The translations under genes and the position numbers were made by a program. The notes under the pieces were generated by a model. The model saw only the letters and a list, made by a program, of their open reading frames with translations. It did not search any database and was not told the origin of the DNA. Shown here one piece after another: positions 16,588-26,308 of a stretch of DNA of 64,000 nucleotides; positions within the stretch are counted from its first letter, which is position 1; every line of letters begins with the position of its first letter. Location of the stretch: the NCBI GenBank assembly GCA_049841135.1, contig JASGHK010000005.1:2976001-3040000 (forward strand). Reading direction: 5' to 3'. The stretch is from JACRCT01 sp049841135 (GTDB lineage Bacteria > Myxococcota > Myxococcia > Myxococcales > UBA5297).

Positions 16588-16898
16588 CTAGTGCACCGGC
16601 CCTTCGGGCAGCTTGGCGAGGTCGATGGGCCCGAAGTTCTTCTCGTAGCGCGTGACGTTGTCCTGCAGCGCCAGCAGCAGCCGCTTCATGTGCTGCGGGC
16701 TGGTGATGACGCGGGCGCGCACCTTGGCCTTGGGCTGCTGCGGCTGGACGTAGATGAAGTCCAGGGTGAACTCGGTCGGCGTGTGGTTCACCATCGCCAG
16801 GTTGCAGTACATGCCCTGTGCCGTCTGCTCGTCGAGACTCGAATCTGCAGTTGGACGTCCTTGGGGGCGGGGGCGGGAGCGACGGGCTTGTCGGACAT
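16588..16898 (-). CDS. DUF3467 protein, frameshifted in this sequence
   Basis: The N-terminal part starts at ATG 16,898 behind an ideal AGGAGG and reads MSDKPVAPAP...QLQI. The C-terminal part, in another frame, reads GMYCNLAMVNHTPTEFTLDF and continues to the stop at 16,588; it is a clear DUF3467 domain. The break is at 16,834-16,845, where GAGACTC and GAATC stand. Removing one base from each restores QLQIELDEQTAQGMYCNLAM, the family consensus. The repaired protein is about 102 aa, small and cytoplasmic. Function of DUF3467 is unknown. The break is probably a sequence error (see findings). Confidence 0.8.
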
Positions 16899-16992
16899 GG
16901 GATCCTCCTGGCGTGAAAGGCTGCGGATACTACCTCGCGCGGGCGGAAAATGAGCGCTCCCCCGGGTACGGTGCCCGTGCTATCGGAGAAGG

Positions 16993-17781
16993 GTGTCCGC
17001 TGCCGAGCACGAAGACCCGCGGCTGATGCCCTTCGACCTCGGACGGGGCCAGCCCGCGCTGCTGGTCCACGGGTTCACGGGCACGCCGTTCGAGATGCGC
17101 TTCCTGGGCAACAAGCTCGCCCGCGCCGGTCTGCGCGCCGTCGGCGTGCGCCTGCCCGGCCACGGCGTCGACCCCTACGCGCTCGAGCGCGCGCGCGCCG
17201 GCGAGTGGGTCAACGAGGCGCGCGCGGCGCTCTTCCGGCTGGGCTCTCCCTCGCGCCCCTCCGACGGCGAGCGCGTGCACCTCGTCGGGCTCTCCATGGG
17301 CGCGCTCATCGCCGCCATCCTGGCCGCCGACCACCCGGACCGGGTCGCCAGCCTCTCGCTGTGCGCGCCGGCGCTGTGGCTGTCGAGGACGCGCACGCTG
17401 ATGATGGCCGTGACCAAGCTGCGCCTGGTCTCGCCCCGCCTGCGCTTCATCCAGAAGCGGGCGAGCGACCTGCAGGATCCGCTGATGCGCCGGCGGCTTC
17501 CCAACATCGGGCGCATCCCGGCGGCGGCGGCCGAGGAGTTCGCCAAGGTCCGGCAGTGGGCGAGGGTGGCGTTGCCCAAGGTGCAGGCGCCTACCCTCGT
17601 CGTCTATTCGGAGAAGGACCGCACGGTGCCGCCGCAGGCGGCGGTGGCCTGCGCCGGGCTCGTCGGGTCGAGGCCGGTGCGCATGGTGCGGCTCGAGCGC
17701 TCGAGCCACGTGTTGACGCTCGATGTGGAGCGCGCGCGCGTCGCAGAAGAGATAGAACGTTTCATCCGCGACCTGGCCTGA
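16993..17781 (+). CDS. Alpha/beta hydrolase (carboxylesterase / monoacylglycerol-lipase type)
   Basis: 262 aa from GTG 16,993 behind GGAGAAGG. LVHGFTGTP gives the oxyanion-hole region, GLSMG the nucleophile elbow (Ser about 101), YSEKDRTVP the acid and ERSSHVLTLD the catalytic His. These fit the Est30/monoglyceride-lipase type of serine hydrolase, acting in the cytoplasm on short or medium acyl esters. It is 53 bases upstream of glycerol kinase on the same strand; release of glycerol from acylglycerols followed by phosphorylation would make a sensible pair (inference). Confidence 0.88.
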   Translation: MSAAEHEDPRLMPFDLGRGQPALLVHGFTGTPFEMRFLGNKLARAGLRAVGVRLPGHGVDPYALERARAGEWVNEARAALFRLGSPSRPSDGERVHLVGLSMGALIAAILAADHPDRVASLSLCAPALWLSRTRTLMMAVTKLRLVSPRLRFIQKRASDLQDPLMRRRLPNIGRIPAAAAEEFAKVRQWARVALPKVQAPTLVVYSEKDRTVPPQAAVACAGLVGSRPVRMVRLERSSHVLTLDVERARVAEEIERFIRDLA

Positions 17782-17834
17782 AGGCGGGCCGGTCTTCCCG
17801 AGCAGGAACTCAGAAGAAGAAGGAGCGGCAAGCG

Positions 17835-19314
<1,480 letters not shown>

Positions 19315-19319
19315 GCGGA

Positions 19320-19357
19320 CCTCACCCCCGGCCCCTCTCCGGCTTCGCGGAGAGGGG
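19320..19357. repeat. Dispersed hairpin repeat, copy 1
   Basis: CCTCACCCCC followed by CCCCTCTCCG, a GCTTCG loop region and CGGAGAGGGG; the stem is 10 bp. Related copies lie at 42,426-42,474 and 55,535-55,582. Its position right after glpK suggests terminator use. Confidence 0.75.
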
Positions 19358-19494
19358 TGACTTCCTCTGCCGACCGCCTCGGCCTCGCACCGACCGGGCT
19401 TCGGCAAGGTCGCTTCGCGCTCGTCGGCTCGGCTGCGGTCCGGCCGGTGCGTTCTCTGTTGCAGCCGCGCGCCGCCGTCGCCACACCTGCGGGC

Positions 19495-19917
19495 ATGAGC
19501 CGCAGCGCCAGTCCGCGCCTCGCCCTTGCCAGCCTGGCGGCGATTCTTGCGCTAGCGGGCTGCGGCGGCGGTGCTTCGTCCACCGGCGGCAAGCTGTCCC
19601 TGAACGAGGAGAGCTACGACTTCGGGCAGGTGCCGCTCGGCGAGCTGCGAGAGCACCGCTTCGTCATCACCAACTCGGGCACCGCCGTCCTCGACTTGCA
19701 GAAGGAAGCGACGGTCCAGACGGTCGAGGGCTGTTGACCGCCGAAGGTGGTCGTCGGTCAGACGACCCTGCAGCCGGGTGAGAGCACGACGATGACGGTG
19801 CCGTTCCGGATGGGGCAGGGCATGGCCGGGCGGCACCGGTTCGAGATCACCATCACCTCGAACGATCTACAGATGCCTCACAAGACGGTGACGGTCACAG
19901 CGGTCGCGGGACCGTGA
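19495..19917 (+). CDS. Candidate selenoprotein: small lipoprotein with in-frame UGA (Sec81)
   Basis: 140 aa if the UGA at 19,735-19,737 is read through. ATG 19,495 starts a signal peptide with lipobox LALAGC. The first part (LNEESYDFGQVPLGELREHR, ITNSGTAVLDL) is an ASH/DUF1573-like Ig fold. The frame continues after UGA with no indel: EGC-U-PPKVVVGQTTL, then HRFEITITSNDLQMPHKTV and a stop at 19,917. I recall relatives having Cys-Cys-Pro-Pro here, so UGA replaces a Cys codon. A hairpin 11 nt past the UGA resembles a SECIS (separate entry). If not Sec, the gene is a nonsense mutant or carries a base error. An exported Cys-Sec pair would be redox-active (inference). Confidence 0.6.
19749..19767 (+). 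promoter_or_regulatory. SECIS-like hairpin
   Basis: GGTCGTC / GACGACC form a perfect 7-bp stem with loop GGTCA. The stem begins 11 nt after the UGA and the loop 18 nt after it. As I recall the E. coli fdhF element, its upper stem also begins 11 nt after UGA and its loop contains GGUC. The bulged U of fdhF is not present here. The hairpin lies in coding sequence, as bacterial SECIS elements must. Confidence 0.55.
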
Positions 19918-19963
19918 CGCACTCTTGGACCGGCCGTCACCCCGGGGCGTGATGCAGGTGCAT

Positions 19964-21037
19964 TCACCGTCGCACTCCCCGGCCGGACACGCCGATGTGG
20001 CGAGCCACGATGCGCGGGACGTCTCGATAGGGCATGCCGCCCCACATCAACAGCGAGTGGCCGCGCGGGTAGACGGTGACGTCGCTGATGCCCCAGGCCT
20101 CGGCCAGCGAGAGCGCGACCGTCTCGGGCGCCACCCGGTCGAAGCGCCCGTAGAGCAGGGAGATGTGCGACGCCTTGAGCTTGGGCGCGTCAATGCGCGA
20201 GTCGAGCGCGCGATAGGCGCGGGCCATCACCTCCGGCGTGATGCCCTGGGCTTCGATGCGCCTGCGCGCGCCCTCCATCTCCGGCGCCTGGATGACGGTG
20301 TTCCAGTCCACCAGCGGCTGCTTGAGGACCAGGAAGTCGAAGGCCGGGTCGAAGGTCGCGATGCGCATCACCACGCCGCCGCCCATGGAGCTGCCGAAGG
20401 CGCCCAGGACGTGCACGCCCTGCGCGCGCAGCCAGCGGGTGAGCCGGCGCAGGTCGGAGACGGCCTGGGCGAAGGCGCCCAGGTGGTCGGCGAAGTCGGT
20501 GGAGAGGAAGACCTCGCCCGAGCCGGTCCCCTCGGGCGCGCGGGAGAAGTGGTAGGGCGGCTCGAAGAGGACGACGTCGGCGCCGGCCTCGAGCACGAGG
20601 CGGAAGTACTCGGTCAGCCCGGGCCAGTCGCCGAAGCCGATGGAGACGCCGGGCACCCACAGCAGCACCGGGCGCTCGCCGAGCGGCCCGCGCCGGAAGA
20701 CGTGAGCCACGGCGCGGTTGGTGGACGGGTGCAGCAGCTGGACCGCGCTCGGGAAGGAGAGGACCTCCTGCGTCAGCCGCACGTCGTCGATGGGTCGCGT
20801 CTCCGGATCGACGCGGACCTCGAGCAGTTCCCCTTCGGCCGGGCGGGTGCGTTGGTCGAGCTCTTCGGCGGTCTCGAACGGCAGCGCGCCCGCGGGGTCG
20901 GTCCTGCCTTGCGCCGCGATGTCCGAGAGCGCCCCCAGCGCCCAGTGATCGACCAGGCGGTTGACGGGGGCGCAACCCGACGCCACCAGGGGCAGCGCCA
21001 TCGCGGCGGCGAGCAGGGCAGGAGCGGAGCGGTTCAT
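19964..21037 (-). CDS. Alpha/beta-hydrolase-fold lipoprotein
   Basis: 357 aa from ATG 21,037. The signal peptide ends in SGC (Cys about 22), so it is lipid-anchored. The fold is an alpha/beta hydrolase: VLLWVPGVSIGFGDWPG near the oxyanion strand, FGSSMGGGVVMR as nucleophile elbow, YGRFDRVAPE for the acid and YPRGHSLLMW for the His. Substrate unknown; an esterase or acyl hydrolase of the envelope is likely. It converges with the candidate selenoprotein gene, 46 bases apart. Confidence 0.82.
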   Translation of the reverse strand: MNRSAPALLAAAMALPLVASGCAPVNRLVDHWALGALSDIAAQGRTDPAGALPFETAEELDQRTRPAEGELLEVRVDPETRPIDDVRLTQEVLSFPSAVQLLHPSTNRAVAHVFRRGPLGERPVLLWVPGVSIGFGDWPGLTEYFRLVLEAGADVVLFEPPYHFSRAPEGTGSGEVFLSTDFADHLGAFAQAVSDLRRLTRWLRAQGVHVLGAFGSSMGGGVVMRIATFDPAFDFLVLKQPLVDWNTVIQAPEMEGARRRIEAQGITPEVMARAYRALDSRIDAPKLKASHISLLYGRFDRVAPETVALSLAEAWGISDVTVYPRGHSLLMWGGMPYRDVPRIVARHIGVSGRGVRR

Positions 21038-21165
21038 GGCGGTCACGCGTAGGGATGCCAGGGTAGCAAGCGGGGTTGCAGCGGCCGAAGCGAGGGGGCG
21101 CGATCCCAGGGCGGACTGTCGTCCATGCGGCCAGGAAAAAGCCAAGCCGTGCGGTTGACGCTAGA

Positions 21166-21591
21166 ATGTCGCCCGCCATGTGCCCAGAGGAAGACGACCA
21201 GAAGACCGCGAGCGCCGACGAGGCATCCCAGGACGAGCGCCGCCGCCATCCACGCGCGCCGCTCCAGTTGCTCATCCAGTACCGGTTCGACACCTTCGAC
21301 GAGTTCATGGCCGAGTACTCGGTCGACATCTCCTGCGGCGGCATGTTCATCAAGACGCGGCAGCCGATCGAAGAAGGCAGCTTCGTCTACCTGCAGTTCT
21401 CGCTGAAGGACGGCTCGCGGCTCATCGAAGGCCTGGGCAAGGTGGTCCGCGTCAACCCGGCGGACGACCCAAAGCAGGTGCCGGGCATGGGCGTTGAGTT
21501 CGTCAACTTCGACGCCGAGTCGATGGCGCTGATCGAAGAGAATCGTCGCCAGCAAGATGGCCCAGCGCTGAAGCGATTTCGGGAGCCATGA
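21166..21591 (+). CDS. PilZ-domain c-di-GMP-binding protein
   Basis: About 141 aa from ATG 21,166 (ATG 21,178 is also possible; neither has a strong ribosome site). The PilZ motifs are intact: RRRHPR contains RxxxR and VDISCGGMF contains DxSxxG. The rest (GLGKVVRVNPADDP, PGMGVEFVNF) fits the short myxobacterial PilZ type. It should bind cyclic di-GMP and relay it by protein contact, for example to motility or polysaccharide machinery. Its stop overlaps the next ATG (ATGA), so the two are co-translated. Confidence 0.9.
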   Translation: MSPAMCPEEDDQKTASADEASQDERRRHPRAPLQLLIQYRFDTFDEFMAEYSVDISCGGMFIKTRQPIEEGSFVYLQFSLKDGSRLIEGLGKVVRVNPADDPKQVPGMGVEFVNFDAESMALIEENRRQQDGPALKRFREP

Positions 21592-22070
21592 AGACCCTCG
21601 ACTCGCTGGGCGCCCTCTTCGCGGACGTGCGAGACGGCGTGCTGCGCATGGGGCGCGCTGGCGGCGGGGTGCTCGTGGCCGTCGCCGCGGGGCTCGGGGG
21701 CGTCGCAGGCTGGCTCTTCTGGCTCGCCGACGATCGCGCCTCGCGTGGGGCGCTCTACCGGTACTCGGAGATTCGCGGGTTCGGAGTCGGACTCGTCGTG
21801 CTCGCCGTCGTCGTGGCCTTCCTGGGCGTGGCGCAGATCGTTCGGCCGCGAGCGCCGCGCGACCGAGTGCTGGCGCCGATGGAGCCCAAGGAGCTGCTCG
21901 AGCTGGCGCGCGCGACGCTGCGGCCCTTCTACGTCTGCGTCCGTTGCCGGCGGGTGTGGGGCCGGAGCGAGAGCGTCGGACGCTGTCCCCAGTGCGACTC
22001 GGTGGCGGACTGCCTGGAAGTGAAGACGGATGCGGACCTGAAGATGGTCGAGGCGGCGATCGACGGGTAG
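21588..22070 (+). CDS. Two-helix membrane protein with C-terminal zinc ribbon
   Basis: 160 aa, start overlapping the PilZ stop. Hydrophobic helices at about residues 25-45 and 65-85. The C-terminal domain has CVRC and CPQC pairs spaced by 17 residues, a zinc ribbon. The coupling with a PilZ protein suggests a membrane partner in c-di-GMP signalling (inference). Its TAG stop lies inside the first unit of the tandem repeats that follow. Confidence 0.75.
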   Translation: MKTLDSLGALFADVRDGVLRMGRAGGGVLVAVAAGLGGVAGWLFWLADDRASRGALYRYSEIRGFGVGLVVLAVVVAFLGVAQIVRPRAPRDRVLAPMEPKELLELARATLRPFYVCVRCRRVWGRSESVGRCPQCDSVADCLEVKTDADLKMVEAAIDG

Positions 22071-22263
22071 TACCCGGCCTCCGTGCCGGGGCTATCCAAG
22101 CATCCGTGGAATCCGAGGCGCGCTCTGGGTAGTGCCCGGCCTCCGTGCCGGGGTCATCCAAGCATCCGTGGAATCCGAGGCGCGATTTTTGGGTAGTGCC
22201 CGGCTTCCACGCGCGTCCACGCCGGGGTCATCCGAGCATCCGTGGGATCTGAGGCGCGCTACG
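22065..22263. repeat. Three tandem ~65-bp units, each with a conserved hairpin
   Basis: Units at 22,065-22,126, 22,127-22,190 and 22,191-22,263. Each begins GGGTAGT, has a CCCGGC...GCCGGG stem, then (A/G)AGCATCCGTGG(A/G)ATC and GAGGCGCG. The loop of the third unit is longer and different while the stem is kept, suggesting selection on structure. They follow the stop of the zinc-ribbon protein and may act as a multi-hairpin 3' end. Confidence 0.85.
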
Positions 22264-22435
22264 TCTTTTGGGGAGCGAAGGCCGCGAAGACCGAGCGCTG
22301 GCCCCTTGTATCTGGTTCCTGCGTTCCGAGGGAGAAGCTCGAACAGTTGCTGGGGCATGCCGCCGCAGAGGCGAGGCCGCAATCCAAGGGTGAGACCTTC
22401 TGGGAGCGTAGCTGGTCGGTTTGGGGAGAGGGGCG

Positions 22436-22475
22436 GACGGGGGGAGGGGGCGGCCTTTTGCCCCCTCCCCCCGTC
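22436..22475. terminator. 16-bp G-rich perfect hairpin
   Basis: Arms GACGGGGGGAGGGGGC at 22,436-22,451 and the exact complement at 22,460-22,475, loop GGCCTTTT. It is the strongest simple hairpin noticed in the window. The purine arm has G runs that could also form a quadruplex. There is no T tract, so it is a terminator only by default. Confidence 0.5.
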
Positions 22476-22572
22476 AGTTCCTCATCGAGGCGGGACGGGA
22501 GCCTACGCGCTGGCGGCGCTCCGGCAGGGAATTGGTGTCCGGCCTCTGGAAGCACGAGAGTGTCTGAAAATA

Positions 22573-22604
22573 CGGCTGTCGCCCGAGAAGACGAGCGACA
22601 GCCG
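22573..22604 (-). terminator. Hairpin with a T-rich flank on the minus strand
   Basis: CGGCTGTCGC / GCGACAGCCG perfect 10-bp stem, 12-nt loop; on the minus strand it is followed by TATTTTC. No minus-strand gene of quality precedes it, so its owner is unclear. Confidence 0.4.
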
Positions 22605-22715
22605 CCAGGAGCGGTACGCCTCGATGCTTCGCGGGCCCCGAGACGTTCCGACTCCTGTTTGCACTATCCGCGGCGTACTTCGGCCGGGTCAACCTCTCGA
22701 GAGGGCGCTCAGGCA

Positions 22716-23169
22716 GCCGTAGGCAGCCCTTCCAGCGGGCCCGCGATGGGTCTATCGGCTGGCCGTTGCCCATTGCACCGGTTGTGGGCGGCGGCTTCGT
22801 CTGGATCGCCGTGTCCGCCGACGGCAGAAGCGTTGCCGGGCTTGCGCGCGAGCAGCGAAGAAGTTGCGCGATCGCGCGCACAAGACCAGCTACCGGCAGA
22901 CGGGGCTGGGCCAGGCGCAGCGTGAGCGAGAGACCCATCGGCGTCGGTCCAAGCAAGCCGAGTACATGAGGGGTTGGCGCCACAAGCACGCCGCTCGCGC
23001 CAAGAGCCTCAACCGCGAGGCGGCGGCCCGCTACTACCAGGCGCATCGCGACGAGATCCTGGCAAAGCGCCGGAAGGATAGAGCCTCGCGTCAGTCTGGT
23101 GTTCTCAGTAATGGGGCAGCGCATATGGATTGCCGGCCCGTCTTCGGGCTATCCCTCCGAGCGCAGTAG
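22716..23169 (+). pseudogene. Zinc-ribbon, Arg/Lys-rich protein without a start codon
   Basis: The frame opens after a TAG near 22,713 and runs to TAG at 23,167-23,169. It contains HCTGCGRRLRLDRRVRRR, then RCRACARAAKKLRDRAHK (two CxxC knuckles), then a long basic helical part (RGWRHKHAARAKSLNREAAA, RYYQAHRDEILAKRRKDRAS). There is no ATG or GTG before the first Cys pair. It could be a 5'-truncated nucleic-acid-binding protein, or it may start in another frame. The region lies just upstream of an IS110 transposase and may belong to accessory DNA. Confidence 0.4.
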
Positions 23170-23369
23170 ATGAGCCACCGCAGTCCGCTGCCCCTCGGAT
23201 TCCGCTTCGGCGAGATCGTTGTCGAGCTTGGTCGCGGTGGCTCGTTTTGCCGCTGTACCAGCGCGAGCCCGCACAGTTGCTCGAGCCCTCTTGACGGGAG
23301 CTCGCATTCGCAAGGTTGCGCCGCGCTGCCTTTCGCAGGAGCTCGCCCAACGCGAACCGGAGAGAACTC

Positions 23370-24339
23370 ATGGTCAAGAACGGATGCTGTGTCGGTATCG
23401 ACGTATCGAAGAAATGGTTGGACTGCGCGGTCTGGCCCTCCGGGGAGAACTTCACCGAGCCCAACTCCCCAGCGGGCATCACGCGTGTGGCCGAGCGCAT
23501 CCGTAAGCTCGTCCCCAAGCTCGTCGCAGCGGAGGCCACCGGCGGCCTCGAGCTGCCGGTCATCACCGCTCTGGCGAACGCGACGCATGAGGTCGCGATC
23601 GTCAACCCCCGTCGCGTGCGCGAGTTCGCCAAGGCGCTCGGGTACGACGCCAAGACCGATGCGATCGACGCCGGCGTCATCGCCCACTACGCCGAGGTCG
23701 CCAGCCCCATACGCTACTGCCCGCCCTCGCCGGAACGCATGCTGCTCGAAACGTTCCTCACGCGCCGAAGACAGCTGATCGCGCTGGCCACTGCAGAGCG
23801 TGGCCGGCTGTCGGCCATGCCCGCCGAGGCCGTCGACGTGCGAGCCATGACCGAGAGGCACCTCGCCTGGCTCGTCGAGGAGCGCACCAAGCTGGATGCG
23901 CTCCTGCTCGCGCAGACCCGTCAATCCGAGGAGCAGCTGGCCCGATACCAGTTGCTCTGCTCGGTGCCCGGGGTGGGCCCCGTCACGGCAGCCACGCTCA
24001 TCGCGAGCCTTCCCGAACTGGGACGGATCAATCGCAAACAGATTCGCAGCACTCGTTGGTGTGGCTCCCTTCAACCGAGACACCGCACACCGGGCCTTCG
24101 GTGCCCGCTCTGTCTGGGGTGGCCGCGCCGACGTCCGTACGACGCTCTACATGGCCGCGCTCGTCGGAAGCAGGAGCAACCCAGTACTCAAAGCCACCTA
24201 CGAGAAACTCGTTGCCAGGGGCAAGCCCAAGAAGCTCGCCCTGACGGCGTGCATTCGCAAGCTGCTGCTGATCCTCAACCAGATCGCCAAGTCCGGTCAG
24301 CCATGGCGGTCATCCCCACCAGCGAAGGAGGTCCCTTGA
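23370..24339 (+). mobile_element. IS110-family transposase, frameshifted once
   Basis: ATG 23,370 with GGAGAG 5 nt upstream. The N-terminal RuvC-like DEDD domain is visible: GIDVSKKWLDCAVW, AAEATGGLE, DAKTDAIDAGVIAHYA. The C-terminal Tnp20 part has the helix-hairpin-helix PGVGPVTAATLIASLPEL and, after the break, FGARSVWGGRADVRTTLYMA with the Ser-like active-site region. The frame breaks at 24,041-24,045, where CAGATTCGC should be CAGATCGC; removing one T gives RKQIAALVGVAPFNRDT. Repaired length about 322 aa, slightly short for IS110. IS110 elements lack long terminal inverted repeats, and I could not fix the ends. Confidence 0.88.
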
Positions 24340-24623
24340 AACTTCTCCCACCAGCTCAACGCCTCTCCCGTTCCCCTCAACTGGCCGCACTGGCCATCCT
24401 TGAAGCGGCACTTGGGCCCTGCGAGGAAGCGCTCCTGGCCGCGCATGACGAACTCGCGTACGGCGCCGCGGTAGTGTGCGAGCGCGGTCCCGATGCCATG
24501 CGCGCTCACTCGGTCCTGGTCGCCAGCCGAAGGCTCGGCGCCGCCTTGGCCGCCTACCACGAGGCCCTCGGCAGGAGCGAGCGCAAGCGACTGCGCGAGC
24601 GCTACCGCGACATCCCGTTCTAG
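24336..24623 (+). CDS. Small protein translationally coupled to the IS110 transposase
   Basis: 95 aa from TTG 24,336, which overlaps the transposase stop as TTGA and has AAGGAGG 5 nt upstream. The sequence is Ala/Leu-rich and helical (LAALAILEAALGPCEEALLA; RRLGAALAAYHEALGRSERK), ending RERYRDIPF. No family recognised. The tight coupling and perfect ribosome site argue it is real and part of the element. A 13-bp terminator hairpin follows. Confidence 0.6.
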   Translation: MKLLPPAQRLSRSPQLAALAILEAALGPCEEALLAAHDELAYGAAVVCERGPDAMRAHSVLVASRRLGAALAAYHEALGRSERKRLRERYRDIPF

Positions 24624-24651
24624 AAGCCACACACGACGAGAAGGAGTACCG

Positions 24652-24683
24652 AGGCCGCTCACGGCAACTCCCGTGAGCGGCCT
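24652..24683 (+). terminator. Terminator after the IS110-linked small gene
   Basis: AGGCCGCTCACGG at 24,652-24,664 and its complement at 24,671-24,683 make a 13-bp perfect stem with loop CAACTC, followed by TTGG. It sits between this gene and the convergent lnt gene. Confidence 0.7.
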
Positions 24684-24745
24684 TGGCGTCTACTGTTCCC
24701 GTTGACTGCCAAGACAGTTGCTCGACAAGCTCGGGGTGTCGGGGA

Positions 24746-26308
24746 TTACGGCGCCCCCGCCGGCCGCCACTTCTTCTGCAGCACGCCGACGATCGCCGCC
24801 GCCAGCGCCAGCCACCCGAGCACGTCGCCGGTGACCCCGTAGAGCGTCCGCCCGTCGCTGACCATGGGCACGTCCTGCACCAGCGTCTCCGCCGTCTCGA
24901 ACCCGCTCTTCTTCACCAGCCGCCCGTTCGAGTCGATGAACGCGCTGATGCCGGTGGCCGTGGAGCGGATGAGCCAGCGCCGGTGCTCCACCGAGCGGAA
25001 GAGCGCCAGCGCCAGGTGGATGGGCGGCTCGGCCGGGCCGTACCAGGAGTCGTTGGTGCCGTTGACCATGGCGTGCGGCACCTGCCCGCTCGAATCGGGC
25101 TTCATCAGCTCGCCGATGTGTCCCGGCAGGATGTCCTCGTAGCAGACGTCGGCGCTGAGCTTGTACGGGCCAACTGGCAGCGGCTCGAAGCGGGTGCCGC
25201 GGTCGTACACCGACAGGTACGGCAGGATGCCCTGCTTGAGCAGCCACTGGTAGAAGCCGGGGATGGTGTCGTAGAGCGGCAGGGTCTCGCCGAACAGCAG
25301 CAGCTTGACCTTGTCGTACGCGGCGACCACCTGCCCGCCGGGCGCGACGTCCAGGATGCTGTTCCAGTAGCGCATCCGCGGGCCGCCCGCCTCGCGGCGC
25401 AGCGCGCCCACGAGCATCGGGACCTTCACCTCGCTCGCCACCACGCCGGTCAGGTTCATCTGCAGCTCGACCGTCTTGTTGAGCGCGCTCTCGGGCCAGA
25501 CGACGAGGCCCAGGTTCGGCTCGGCCTGCAGCACGGCGTCGGTCATGTCGTGGAAGCGCCGGATACCCGCCTCGGCGCGCAGGTGCTTGTCGCCCGCGCC
25601 CACGTTGGCCTGGACGATGGCCGTCTTGAGCTTGGGGGAGGCGGCGTCGCGCGCGTCGATCATCGGCATGCGCACGAGGCCCCAGACGACGACGAAGGCG
25701 AAGGCGCCGGCGGCGGCGAACGCGATGCCCTTGGGGAAGGGCCTGTGCTTGATGCGGGCCAGCGCGATCTCGCCCAGCGCCCCGCCGACGAGCGCGATGA
25801 TCCCCGACAGCAGCAGCGTCCCGCCCAGCTCGGCCACCTGGATCAGCAGCGGCACCCAGGCCTGCGAGTTGGCGGTGTAGCTGGGGAAGAGCAGCGGGTA
25901 GGCGAACTCGACGGTCATCAGCGCTACCGGCAACGTGAAGCCGATGGGGATGCCGGTGCGCTTCGACAGCTTCCAGGCGAGCCAGCCGTTGACCGCCAGC
26001 TGCGAGCCCTGGAACAGGCAGAGCAGGAAGTAGCCGAGCACTGAGAGGGCCAGCGGCAGGTAGGCAAAGGTCTGCAGCAGGTGGATGACCCAGTAATAGC
26101 CGCCCAGGTGCGTACACAGGCCCATCCACCACGACAGGAAGAAGGCCTTGCGGCCGGTGGTCATGCCGTCGAGCGCCACGACGAGCGGCGCGAAGGCGAT
26201 CCACTCCAGATAGAACTGGTCGAAGCCGATGAACCCCAGGAAGTAGAGCACTCCAGAGAGCGCGGCCAGGGCGACGGGGACGAGCTGCTTCGTGGTGGGC
26301 TTCTTCAC
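24746..26308 (-). CDS. lnt: Apolipoprotein N-acyltransferase
   Basis: About 520 aa from GTG 26,308 (no strong ribosome site). The N-terminal half has five or six transmembrane helices. The C-terminal half is the nitrilase domain with the catalytic triad visible as Glu in VVWPESALN, Lys in YDKVKLLLFGE and Cys in ADVCYEDILPG. A last transmembrane helix ends the protein. It adds the third acyl chain to lipoproteins in the inner membrane, using phospholipid. Several lipoproteins are encoded in this window. Intact reading frame. Confidence 0.93.
   Translation of the reverse strand: MKKPTTKQLVPVALAALSGVLYFLGFIGFDQFYLEWIAFAPLVVALDGMTTGRKAFFLSWWMGLCTHLGGYYWVIHLLQTFAYLPLALSVLGYFLLCLFQGSQLAVNGWLAWKLSKRTGIPIGFTLPVALMTVEFAYPLLFPSYTANSQAWVPLLIQVAELGGTLLLSGIIALVGGALGEIALARIKHRPFPKGIAFAAAGAFAFVVVWGLVRMPMIDARDAASPKLKTAIVQANVGAGDKHLRAEAGIRRFHDMTDAVLQAEPNLGLVVWPESALNKTVELQMNLTGVVASEVKVPMLVGALRREAGGPRMRYWNSILDVAPGGQVVAAYDKVKLLLFGETLPLYDTIPGFYQWLLKQGILPYLSVYDRGTRFEPLPVGPYKLSADVCYEDILPGHIGELMKPDSSGQVPHAMVNGTNDSWYGPAEPPIHLALALFRSVEHRRWLIRSTATGISAFIDSNGRLVKKSGFETAETLVQDVPMVSDGRTLYGVTGDVLGWLALAAAIVGVLQKKWRPAGAP

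Larger units (their letters stand above)
22264..22715. other. Non-coding accessory stretch
   Basis: No frame here has convincing protein character. Two strong hairpins at 22,436-22,475 and 22,573-22,604 are the only structures seen. Confidence 0.5.

Noticed and set aside
19735..19737. UGA as a simple frameshift artefact like the others
   Set aside because: The frame before and after the UGA is the same, so no indel is involved; only a base substitution or true recoding can explain it.
22474..23124. 217-codon minus-strand frame opposite the zinc-ribbon ORF
   Set aside because: The plus-strand frame has Cys pairs and a consistent basic-helical composition; the minus frame does not resemble a protein.
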